Assembly: GCA_023424995.1 (NCBI GenBank)
Contig: JAFADH010000339.1
Span: 1-28,027 of the forward strand
Direction: 5' to 3'
Origin: Bacillota bacterium
GTDB taxonomy: Bacteria > Bacillota > Clostridia > Lachnospirales > Lachnospiraceae
DNA: 28,027 nucleotides
Below, one piece after another: positions 8,545 to 15,735 of the stretch. The position numbers and the translations under genes were made by a program. The notes beneath the pieces are model-generated. The model was not told the DNA's origin. It was given only the letters and a program-made list of their open reading frames with translations, and searched no databases. How positions within the stretch are numbered: the first letter of the stretch is position 1; each line of letters starts with the position of its first letter.

Positions 8545-8565
8545 TGTCCCTCATTAGGGTATAAT
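8537..8565 (+). promoter_or_regulatory. Promoter of the L,D-transpeptidase gene
   Basis: A -35 box TTGATG (8537-8542), exactly 17 nt of spacer and a perfect -10 box TATAAT (8560-8565). It lies about 40 bp before the start codon and overlaps the third 24-bp repeat, which suggests regulation by a protein bound to the repeats. Confidence 0.75.
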
Positions 8566-8604
8566 ATCCAAGGAATAATATATCATAACCGACGGAGGTG
8601 CAGA

Positions 8605-9621
8605 TTGAAACAATCGTATAAACATATATTTATTATAACCATTTTATTTCTTATCTTGCTGTTTGCCTGCGGATGCTCTTCCCCGCGGGACAGCGGAATT
8701 CCTCCGGAAGCTTCCCCCTCTCCCGCAGGGAAGGCTGATCCGGATGACTTCGGCATAACACAGGATGATGAGCTTTCGCCGCCGGCATCCACATCATCGC
8801 CGCCGGCAGCAGTTCCGTCCGCACCTGATTCCGATCCGGCTTCTTCGCCTGCCGCTGACGAAGAAGCCTCCGGGTCACCCTGTTATGTAACCGGGGACGG
8901 AGTCCGTATGAGAGAAGCTCCCTCCATACAGGCAGGTATTCTTATGCTGTTATATAACGGGGCTGAAATAAAACTTATTGAAGATGGCGAGGATTGGAGT
9001 ATGGTAAGCTATGATAATACCGTCGGTTATATCCGCAACGACCTGTTCAGTGCTACAAAGCCCGCCGCATCAGATGCTTCCGGTGATAAGGCGGCTTTAA
9101 AAGATGAAGAAACAGCTTCAGCAGACGAAGAGGTGTCTGTCGAATATAACGGTGATATCGCTTCACCGAAGATCATTATAAAGAAAAGCGAACGTATTCT
9201 GGAGCTGTGGGACGGTAGCCGTCTGCATTCCTCCTATCCCATCGGGCTTGGGTGGGAGCCGGAGGGGGATAAGAAGAAGGAAGGGGATGGTCGGACACCG
9301 GAAGGTACCTACTATGTATGCACCCGGAATGGAAGCAGCCGTTTCTACCTGTCCCTGGGCGTATCCTATCCCAACAAGGAGGATGCCAGAGAAGCACTGG
9401 ATGCCGATACCATCGACCGGCGGACCTATGAGCAGATCGCATATGCCATAGATAACGGGGTTCAGCCTCCCTGGAATACGGCTCTGGGCGGAGAGATCAT
9501 GATACATGGGTATGGCAGCGGCTCCGACTGGACTGCCGGCTGTATTGCCGTTGATAATGATGTTATGGATATTCTGTGGGAGCATTGCCCCATGGGTACG
9601 GCTATCATTATTAATCCTTAA
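8605..9621 (+). CDS. L,D-transpeptidase lipoprotein with SH3 domain
   Basis: A 338-residue surface protein predicted to act on peptidoglycan by L,D-transpeptidation (3-3 crosslinks or protein attachment). The N-terminus has a long hydrophobic segment ending in LFACGC, a plausible lipobox with C22 as the lipidated residue. A Pro/Ser/Ala-rich linker follows to about 90, then a bacterial SH3 domain at about 92-150 (VRMREAPSIQAGILMLL; NTVGYIRNDLF), a second acidic linker and a YkuD catalytic domain at about 187-338. The catalytic histidine H301 (MIHGYG) and nucleophile C313 (DWTAGCIAVDN) are both present. The start is TTG at 8605, chosen because GGAGGTG stands just before it. It is monocistronic in appearance, with its own promoter and a tandem repeat array. 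I saw no clear terminator after it. Confidence 0.9.
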   Translation: MKQSYKHIFIITILFLILLFACGCSSPRDSGIPPEASPSPAGKADPDDFGITQDDELSPPASTSSPPAAVPSAPDSDPASSPAADEEASGSPCYVTGDGVRMREAPSIQAGILMLLYNGAEIKLIEDGEDWSMVSYDNTVGYIRNDLFSATKPAASDASGDKAALKDEETASADEEVSVEYNGDIASPKIIIKKSERILELWDGSRLHSSYPIGLGWEPEGDKKKEGDGRTPEGTYYVCTRNGSSRFYLSLGVSYPNKEDAREALDADTIDRRTYEQIAYAIDNGVQPPWNTALGGEIMIHGYGSGSDWTAGCIAVDNDVMDILWEHCPMGTAIIINP

Positions 9622-9796
9622 AGCACTGCAGGATATTTATGCTGAAATCACAATCAATAAAGTATAAATATTTCAGTAATAATTGAAATATCAAATACCA
9701 TAAAAGCTTTCGAGGAATTTTGATTCATATGAATGCATATTTATTTATTGAATCCTATGGATGCCCATATGTCCAGGCAATAAGGTTGTGAGCGAT

Positions 9797-10387
9797 ATGG
9801 AGCGAAATTCCCCGGTTGGCCAGGGTTATAAGCTGGAATCACAGATTCGGGAAGCATACGGCAAGGTGATCTACGATCAAATCTGCCATGAGAAAGTAAT
9901 CCGGAGATTAATATCCATAAACAACAAAATCAAGATATGGCAGGTAATATTATCCTCCATAACCACCGGCAGCTTTATAATTACATTAGCTGCGGATGAA
10001 CGAATCTCAGGTTTTGTCGGTTCCGCACTGTCGGTAGTCTTACTGATATTAAATGCATTTGTTAAGAATTTTGATATGTCGGAGAATGCGGGGAAGCATC
10101 AAAGGGCATATAATGTACTCTGGAAAATCAGTGAGGAGTATGTGTCATTACTGACTGATTTTGAGATGCTGTCACCGGAAGAGATCATGGCAAAACGTGA
10201 TCAGCTTCAGAACCGGACCGCTTCCGTATATAACGGTTCCCCGCGGATCGATGCAAGGAGCTGCAAAGAAGCCAAAAAATCCCTGAAAAAGCTGGAAAGT
10301 CAAACCTTCAATGAAAAAGAAATCGATGCGATGTTACCCAATGCCATCCGCCGCAGAAACAGGGATATGACAGAGGAGAATACATAG
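9797..10387 (+). CDS. SLATT-type two-transmembrane protein (putative defence effector, orphan)
   Basis: A protein of about 196 residues that resembles the SLATT (SMODS/SLOG-associating 2TM effector) family. A basic amphipathic N-terminus (HEKVIRRLISINNKIKIWQV) leads into two close TM helices at about 46-65 and 70-89. A long cytoplasmic helical tail follows (ENAGKHQRAYNVLWKISEEY, then SPEEIMAKRDQLQ). Known family members are thought to be membrane-disrupting effectors in nucleotide-signalling immunity and usually sit beside a nucleotidyltransferase, SLOG protein or reverse transcriptase. None is adjacent here. The start is uncertain: the ATG at 9761 has no ribosome binding site, GTG at 9788 is too close to AAGG, and ATG at 9797 is my choice with weak support. 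The family call is by pattern recognition. Confidence 0.72.
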   Translation: MERNSPVGQGYKLESQIREAYGKVIYDQICHEKVIRRLISINNKIKIWQVILSSITTGSFIITLAADERISGFVGSALSVVLLILNAFVKNFDMSENAGKHQRAYNVLWKISEEYVSLLTDFEMLSPEEIMAKRDQLQNRTASVYNGSPRIDARSCKEAKKSLKKLESQTFNEKEIDAMLPNAIRRRNRDMTEENT

Positions 10388-10441
10388 GGAGAGGCTGTTG
10401 CAAAATGCGCAGCAGTTCTTCAACGAAATAGTATTTATAGT

Positions 10442-10540
10442 AAAAATGAGTCTTGTTTGATGTGCTCCTCTTGTGACGGACAGTTTAAATATTAAAAACT
10501 GTTATTACAAGAGAAAGCATATCGATCAAGACTCATTTTT
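10442..10540. repeat. Long imperfect hairpin, terminator and possible mobile-element remnant
   Basis: Arms 10442-10487 and 10495-10540 pair over about 45 positions with a few mismatches. The outer 14 bp (AAAAATGAGTCTTG and its complement) are perfect, as is the inner CAGTTT/AAACTG. T-runs follow on the plus side (10535-10552), so it can stop the SLATT transcript, and the A-run on the left could serve the GH32 gene in the other direction. It is much longer than a normal terminator. The preceding bases GAGGCTGTTGCAAAAT (10391-10406) resemble ends of some insertion elements, but I found no matching partner end. Confidence 0.6.
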
Positions 10541-10598
10541 TGTGTATTTTTTTAATAAGTAAATCTCCCGTATCCCGGGATTTTATATTTATCCGGAT

Positions 10599-12194
10599 TT
10601 ACATGCCCCATATGCTGTTAAGCCCGGCCACCTTTATATCTCTCAGTACTATTTCGCTTTCATAAGCCTCAAACACAAGCTCGTTCCTGGTATAATCCTG
10701 TATATATCCTATTGACAGGAAAGCTATCCCCTTATTAACGAATAACTCCATGCTATTGATATCAACCAGCATCCGTAATTCAATACTGTCATCAAGGCTC
10801 TCCATGGGCGCCGTATGATCAAGGCAGGTGAGCTTGTTATTGACCATGTCACCATGGATCTCCATGCCAAACAGCGATATTTTGAAGCTCCCCTTCGATG
10901 TACCGGATATATCCAGGGTAATGTCATATAGCTTTCCGATCAGCGGCCTCCTATACGGATCCGATGGTGCGACCTTGATATTATGTGCATTGAAGCATTC
11001 CCCATATAAGCCTTCGATCTCCCTTACGGGATAGGCACACAGGAAGGGTTCCCCCGAACAGGTCCTCAGGATCATCTCACACGGGAAACCCATAGCCAGA
11101 TTGGACGGTGTTCCGGAGAGATCAAATCTGTTCCAGCCGATCCTTATTCTTCTTCCGTCCCCGGCAGGAATATCGGACCAGGTCTGTGCGGCATAGCTGT
11201 CCCTGCTGTACTGCAGCTTCCTTGATTCTGTCTCCGGATGAAAGCATTTCCCGTCAAAGCTCCCCACCAGATACCGGTCGGAGGCGCCGGAGAATACCCA
11301 CTTGATGCTGTTCTCATTGCCGTCTGCGAAAAGGGGATAGAAATCAGGGCATTCCGCATCCTCCTCCAAGGTTATCTCATGCATGGGGGTCCAGTCCAGA
11401 AGGTTATCCGAAGTAAGCAGCATATATCTGTTCCCGGTAAGATAGAGAACCATAACATAGATGTCCTTCTCCTTATCATAGATAACCTTCGGATCACGGT
11501 TCTCCTGCTCCATAAAGGGTACCACCGGATTACCCGCATACTTCTCAAACGTATCGCCCCCATCAATGCTGTAAGCAAGACACTGGGTAAAGGGCTGCGT
11601 CCTTGAAAGCTCGGAGTCCGTATTGCCTGCTGCCGTATAATAAAGCAGGATCACATCATTATGGTTCTGCTTCAGCCCTGTTACGTTCCGTGTATCTACA
11701 ATAGCGCTGCCCGAGAACATGGTTCCCAGCTCATCCGGGTATAGTGCAGGTTCCCTTTCTTCCCAGCGGACAAGATCCCTGCTGACCGCATGCCCCCAGT
11801 GCATGTTGCCCCACTTGCAGCCTACCGGGTTGTACTGGTAGAACATGTGGTACAAGCCTCTGTAATATACCAGTCCGTTAGGATCATTGATCCAGCCCCG
11901 CTGGGCGGAAAAATGGAATCCCGGGCGGTATTTGCCGATATAGCTTTCCTCAACCGGATATTTTGTATCCGACTTGGCTATATCCAAAATCATATCCGGC
12001 TCGGTCACCAGCTCCAGCACTTTTCCTGCAAACCGTTCCACATTAAGATAGAACTCTACCTCGGGATTTTCAAAATCCAGCTCGATTTGAAGGTCATACA
12101 CAAGCTTATTACTTTCATAGAATTTAAGGCATCTCTTTTCGGCATGATGATTGACAGGCAGAATGATATATTTGCTGTCGCATTGTAATTTCAT
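10599..12194 (-). CDS. Glycoside hydrolase family 32 (fructan/sucrose hydrolase), cytoplasmic
   Basis: A 531-residue retaining beta-fructosidase of family GH32, which cleaves beta-fructofuranosides such as sucrose, levan or inulin-type oligosaccharides. Residues 1-95 form an N-terminal beta-rich domain. The five-bladed propeller then starts with the nucleophile motif WINDPNG (D104), continues with RDP at 233-235 (transition-state stabiliser) and ECPD at 281-284 (acid/base E281), and ends in a C-terminal beta-sandwich (from about 410). All three catalytic residues are present. No signal peptide is seen, so it probably acts on imported oligosaccharides. The start has AAGGGGGTG upstream. It lies 126 bp after the DUF4965 gene on the same strand, so the two are probably cotranscribed or co-regulated by the AraC-type protein on the other side. 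Fructan versus sucrose-6-phosphate specificity cannot be told. Confidence 0.92.
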   Translation of the reverse strand: MKLQCDSKYIILPVNHHAEKRCLKFYESNKLVYDLQIELDFENPEVEFYLNVERFAGKVLELVTEPDMILDIAKSDTKYPVEESYIGKYRPGFHFSAQRGWINDPNGLVYYRGLYHMFYQYNPVGCKWGNMHWGHAVSRDLVRWEEREPALYPDELGTMFSGSAIVDTRNVTGLKQNHNDVILLYYTAAGNTDSELSRTQPFTQCLAYSIDGGDTFEKYAGNPVVPFMEQENRDPKVIYDKEKDIYVMVLYLTGNRYMLLTSDNLLDWTPMHEITLEEDAECPDFYPLFADGNENSIKWVFSGASDRYLVGSFDGKCFHPETESRKLQYSRDSYAAQTWSDIPAGDGRRIRIGWNRFDLSGTPSNLAMGFPCEMILRTCSGEPFLCAYPVREIEGLYGECFNAHNIKVAPSDPYRRPLIGKLYDITLDISGTSKGSFKISLFGMEIHGDMVNNKLTCLDHTAPMESLDDSIELRMLVDINSMELFVNKGIAFLSIGYIQDYTRNELVFEAYESEIVLRDIKVAGLNSIWGM

Positions 12195-12320
12195 ATTATT
12201 AACACCCCCTTAGTGTACCCACAAACTGATTTCTTCCACAATTGCTTGCCTGAAATTCCATCCGCTCCGGTGCCGTCAATCGACATAGTTACCGTTTACA
12301 ACACCTTCTTATGGTTTGCG

Positions 12321-14246
12321 TTACTCCCTTATAAGCTGCAGGATGCCTCTGTCCGCTAAAAGCTTGATAAATAATCCGCCCTGTACGCTCCGGTGCTGGA
12401 AGCCGATCTGCTTTGCCGTTATGGTGTCATACCAATCGGTCATGGGCACTCTTGATTCCGATTCGTGGTAGGCCTTCCACAGAGGCTCGACCATCCGTTC
12501 AAAATCCTCCTTCTTCTTCATGAGTGCTGCGCTCCATACCAGCCAATCGGATTTGGTATAGGTTGCCCTGTTATCCAGGGGCATGCCGTAGGGATTCGTA
12601 TGGTCCATATAGCTCTTCAGCTCTGTCTCCAGAATCCCGTCCGGGAAGAGACCGGTTTTAAATATCCCGTCCCAGATCAGATTATATTTCATACTGAAGG
12701 TACCGGCCTGGTCAAAGGTAAGCTTAAAGGTGCCGTCCCCGTTGGAAGCTCTTTCTATCCAGCTTGCCGCCATCTGTTTCGCTGTATTGTAATATTCGGC
12801 GCCTTCTTCCCTGCCTGCAAGATTTTCCATGATGATTCCGAAGCTTGCGATACCCATGACCGCTTTTGCTGCCAGATTGCAGTTATGGGCAAGGTGGCCT
12901 GCAAAATCATCGGTGCACAGCTGATTCTCGGGATCTGCGCCGTTTTGTATGAGATACCCGGTCCACTGCTTTAATACGGGCAGATATGCCGAAGCAAAGT
13001 CAAAGCTGCCGGAAGCCAGGCATGCCGCAGCCACGGTAACAAGCATATTGCCGCATTCTTCGATGGGCATCTGATCGTCGAGCTTTGTTCCTCCGCCGTA
13101 TACCTGTCCGTTCACTAACGGATAGGTGCCCACATCATGAGGTGCAAAATCATGATACCACTCCTCCGTAGCCGCGTATCTGAAAACCGGTCTGAGCATA
13201 CCCTTTACCAATTCCGGATTATATAACAGGAACAGCGGTATGGAGGGATATGTAACATCCACGGTAGCAGCACAGGCATTACTGAAGCACTCCTTGGATA
13301 TGAACAGCAATTCCCCGTTCTTATCCTCACAAAGCTTGTGTGCCGCAATTACCTGCCGGTAAGCCAGCAGCAAAAGCTCCGCGTATTTTTCTCCCCCGCT
13401 TGCCGCAGCGGACCGGTACAATTCCTCCGAGAAGCTGTAGCAGCGCTTCATAACAGCATCGTATTCGTCATAGGAGCGGCGGATGATCTCCCTGATATCC
13501 TCCGATTCCTTCGTCCAGTATCCCTTAAGGTTGTCTCCGAAATACTGGAGGCAGCAGATATCATCGTAAGCAAAGGTAAATAAGGCGCTGTCTTGGCCTG
13601 CTGTGTCAAGAAGGACACCGACCTGAAGCTGTGTGGCCCCTCCGTCCTTATGGATATGGATCTCCGGTGACCCATACTTAGCTGCCAGGTAAAAATATCC
13701 CCAATTGATGCGGACGTCATCGCCCGCCTTGCCCAGGACCGGCTGAAGGGTGCTTCCCATTCTGGCGCATGCAGTTTCCGGGTCTATGGATATGACCTCC
13801 CCCATAGTCGGATGCTCCCGGCGTGTATCCAGGCAGACATCGTCCTCCACGTACAGGCTGATCCTGGCCTGATGGGAGGCACCGTCCAGTCCGCGAAGCT
13901 CGGCCTTCAGATAGGAAACCGGACGGGACAGGACCTTCAGATCATCCGGCAGCAGCGGTGACGAAAAGGTGAGGGTAAGCTCCACCGGACCGGCAGTGAA
14001 CCTGTAAATGGTGGACAGGGCATTGACCGTACACTCAGTCTGAAGCATTTTTTTGGTATTTTCCCGGCTTCCCATGAACAGGTATTCCTCATTGCCTGTC
14101 TGCAGGATACCGGTAATGGCATTGGGCTTACCGGTCCAGTGTACCGTCTCTCCGGCATTCAGCGTATCATTCACCGACCAGATGCTGAAATAGGGATCAA
14201 TTGTTATAAGGGGTGTTGCAGGTGCTCTGAGTTTCATCGTCTTCAT
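12321..14246 (-). CDS. DUF4965/DUF5127 GtaA-like (glutaminase A-type) protein
   Basis: A 641-residue protein that resembles the GtaA-type family (DUF4964-DUF5127-DUF4965-DUF1793 architecture), a beta-sandwich followed by an (alpha/alpha)6 barrel. The N-terminal motif PLITIDPYFSIWS and HWTGKPNAITGI mark the first domain. The barrel begins near residue 270 and shows DVTYPSIPLFLLYNP, YPLVNGQVYGG, MPIEECGNMLVTVAA and the closing NPYGMPLDNRATYTKSDWLVW region. The annotated 'glutaminase' activity comes from a fungal member. In bacteria these genes mostly sit in glycan loci, so a carbohydrate-active role is at least as likely. Unlike many relatives it lacks a signal peptide. The start follows AAGGAGATA directly. 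It precedes a GH32 gene and diverges from an AraC regulator. Confidence 0.85.
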   Translation of the reverse strand: MKTMKLRAPATPLITIDPYFSIWSVNDTLNAGETVHWTGKPNAITGILQTGNEEYLFMGSRENTKKMLQTECTVNALSTIYRFTAGPVELTLTFSSPLLPDDLKVLSRPVSYLKAELRGLDGASHQARISLYVEDDVCLDTRREHPTMGEVISIDPETACARMGSTLQPVLGKAGDDVRINWGYFYLAAKYGSPEIHIHKDGGATQLQVGVLLDTAGQDSALFTFAYDDICCLQYFGDNLKGYWTKESEDIREIIRRSYDEYDAVMKRCYSFSEELYRSAAASGGEKYAELLLLAYRQVIAAHKLCEDKNGELLFISKECFSNACAATVDVTYPSIPLFLLYNPELVKGMLRPVFRYAATEEWYHDFAPHDVGTYPLVNGQVYGGGTKLDDQMPIEECGNMLVTVAAACLASGSFDFASAYLPVLKQWTGYLIQNGADPENQLCTDDFAGHLAHNCNLAAKAVMGIASFGIIMENLAGREEGAEYYNTAKQMAASWIERASNGDGTFKLTFDQAGTFSMKYNLIWDGIFKTGLFPDGILETELKSYMDHTNPYGMPLDNRATYTKSDWLVWSAALMKKKEDFERMVEPLWKAYHESESRVPMTDWYDTITAKQIGFQHRSVQGGLFIKLLADRGILQLIRE

Positions 14247-14430
14247 TATCTCCTTTTATTTAAATATTGTCATGCTTAATAACCATAGCTGTGCAGATTA
14301 ATAACTTACGGCTTACGCTTGTGGCATAACCAAAGGCTATGTTGATTACAACGGTACTGATACGGAAAGCGTATCATTTAAAACTTATATCATTTATTAA
14401 AACAGCTTTATAAAAACGATATAAAATCTA

Positions 14431-14459
14431 TTGATTAATCTGCCTGTTATGTATATTAT
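14431..14459 (+). promoter_or_regulatory. Probable promoter of the AraC-type regulator
   Basis: A -35 box TTGATT (14431-14436), 17 nt spacer and -10 box TATTAT (14454-14459) lie about 60 bp before the regulator start. It sits in an AT-rich divergent region (14247-14518) that must also hold the promoter for the DUF4965 gene; I could not place that one confidently. Confidence 0.45.
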
Positions 14460-14518
14460 ATTCTTATAAAAGTAAAGAATAAATAGGGTTTATATGCAAT
14501 AATGTGAGGATTATGATC

Positions 14519-15328
14519 ATGAAAGAAGAATTCACCTACTGCCCTCCCGAACACTGCACCCATATCCTTGGGATTGATCTGGCCGGAAAGTCCTTCTGCG
14601 ACGGAAGCTATACCATCTCCAGGCAGAAATCCGAGGTGTATGTATTGGAATATATCCTGGCAGGCACCGGCACCATCATCCACAACGGACATAAATACAC
14701 CGCCTCGGCAGGGGAGATGTACCTTCTGCATGAGGGGGTACAGCATCGGTATTATTCTTCCAAGGAAGATCCCTGGGAGAAGATATGGATGAATATAAAG
14801 GGAACGCTGATAGAGCATCTTTTGGAGGTATATCCGCTGGACCGGGTGGTGTACCCCGGCGACAGGCAGATACTGGAGTGCTTTTATGCATTTCATCGGG
14901 AGCTTTCATCGGGCCGCCCTCCCCATGAGATCCAGAAAAATTGTGCCCTTCTGCTTCACAGGATAATCTCCGCTGTCTACTTCAACTCCCTTTCACTGGA
15001 GCAGCAGGAGCCTGATGACGCATTAAAAATAAAAAGATACCTGGATCAGCATATACTGGATACGGTAAATCTGGAGGATCTGTGCAGCCACATATTTAAG
15101 TCCAAGGCCCAGGTCATACGGCAATTTAAAAAGGCGTACGGCATTACGCCTTACGCCTATTTGCTGGATATCAAGCTGCAATATGCCAAAAAGCTCCTGA
15201 CCCATACGAATATTCCTGTCAAAGAAATAGCCGCAAGGCTTAAGTTCGCAGACGAGCACTATTTTTCGACTTATTTTAAACAAGTAGAGAAGGTCTCACC
15301 TTCCTTTTACCGTTCAAATCAGCAGTAA
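14519..15328 (+). CDS. AraC family transcriptional regulator
   Basis: A regulator of about 269 residues with a cupin-like sugar-sensing N-terminal domain (DGSYTISRQKSEVYVLEYIL, GTGTIIHNGHKY, GEMYLLHEGVQHRYY) and a C-terminal double helix-turn-helix. The DNA-binding part runs from about 165 to 269: NLEDLCSHIFKSKAQVIRQF, ITPYAYLLDIKLQYAKKLL, then IPVKEIAARLKFADEHYF and the signature STYFKQVEKVSPSFYR. The frame is open from GTG 14504, with ATGs at 14513 and 14519. The last has GAGGA at the best distance. It diverges from the DUF4965-GH32 genes, its most likely targets, and could also affect the operon that converges on it from 28027 to 15736. Its likely ligand is a sugar. Confidence 0.9.
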   Translation: MKEEFTYCPPEHCTHILGIDLAGKSFCDGSYTISRQKSEVYVLEYILAGTGTIIHNGHKYTASAGEMYLLHEGVQHRYYSSKEDPWEKIWMNIKGTLIEHLLEVYPLDRVVYPGDRQILECFYAFHRELSSGRPPHEIQKNCALLLHRIISAVYFNSLSLEQQEPDDALKIKRYLDQHILDTVNLEDLCSHIFKSKAQVIRQFKKAYGITPYAYLLDIKLQYAKKLLTHTNIPVKEIAARLKFADEHYFSTYFKQVEKVSPSFYRSNQQ

Positions 15329-15616
15329 TATAAATTCTTATAAACTGATTGTGCTCATACCCATTGATCATTTATGAAAAATTATAAGTATTTTTCACCA
15401 AAAATCATAAGGTATGCAATTATCAATATAAATTTTATTTTTCTTAGGCATTTTTACATTTTGCCTATTTTTTAATTATAAATTATGAACTGATAGATCT
15501 ATCGGCTTAAAAATCCATTTCCCAGAATCTTTTTTATCTTATGAAGATAACGTAAATGATATTTGCTGTTACAGGACAGCATACCATTAGCCTTATGTCA
15601 TTATTCTATCTTTTAT
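15329..15616. other. AT-rich intergenic stretch after the AraC gene
   Basis: No gene is seen. It contains two weak hairpins. TGAAAAAT/ATTTTTCA is at 15375-15397, and TAGGCA/TGCCTA at 15445-15467 is followed by a T-run. Either could end the AraC transcript, but neither is as strong as the structure at 15618-15675. Confidence 0.35.
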
Positions 15617-15676
15617 AAAAATCGGATACGAAGTCCTTATTACACTCCTATAATCAAGGCTTCGTATCCGATTTTA
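15617..15676. terminator. Bidirectional terminator between convergent transcripts
   Basis: Perfect 16-bp arms AAAATCGGATACGAAG (15618-15633) and CTTCGTATCCGATTTT (15660-15675) enclose a 26-nt loop that can pair further (CCTTATTA with TAATCAAGG, one bulge). A and T runs on both sides fit termination of the AraC gene (plus) and the GxGYxYP gene (minus). Confidence 0.8.
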
Positions 15677-15735
15677 TTTATATTGCTTTTTCACTGGCTG
15701 GTTGAAACAGATTACCGTCAGTATATCAATCCATA

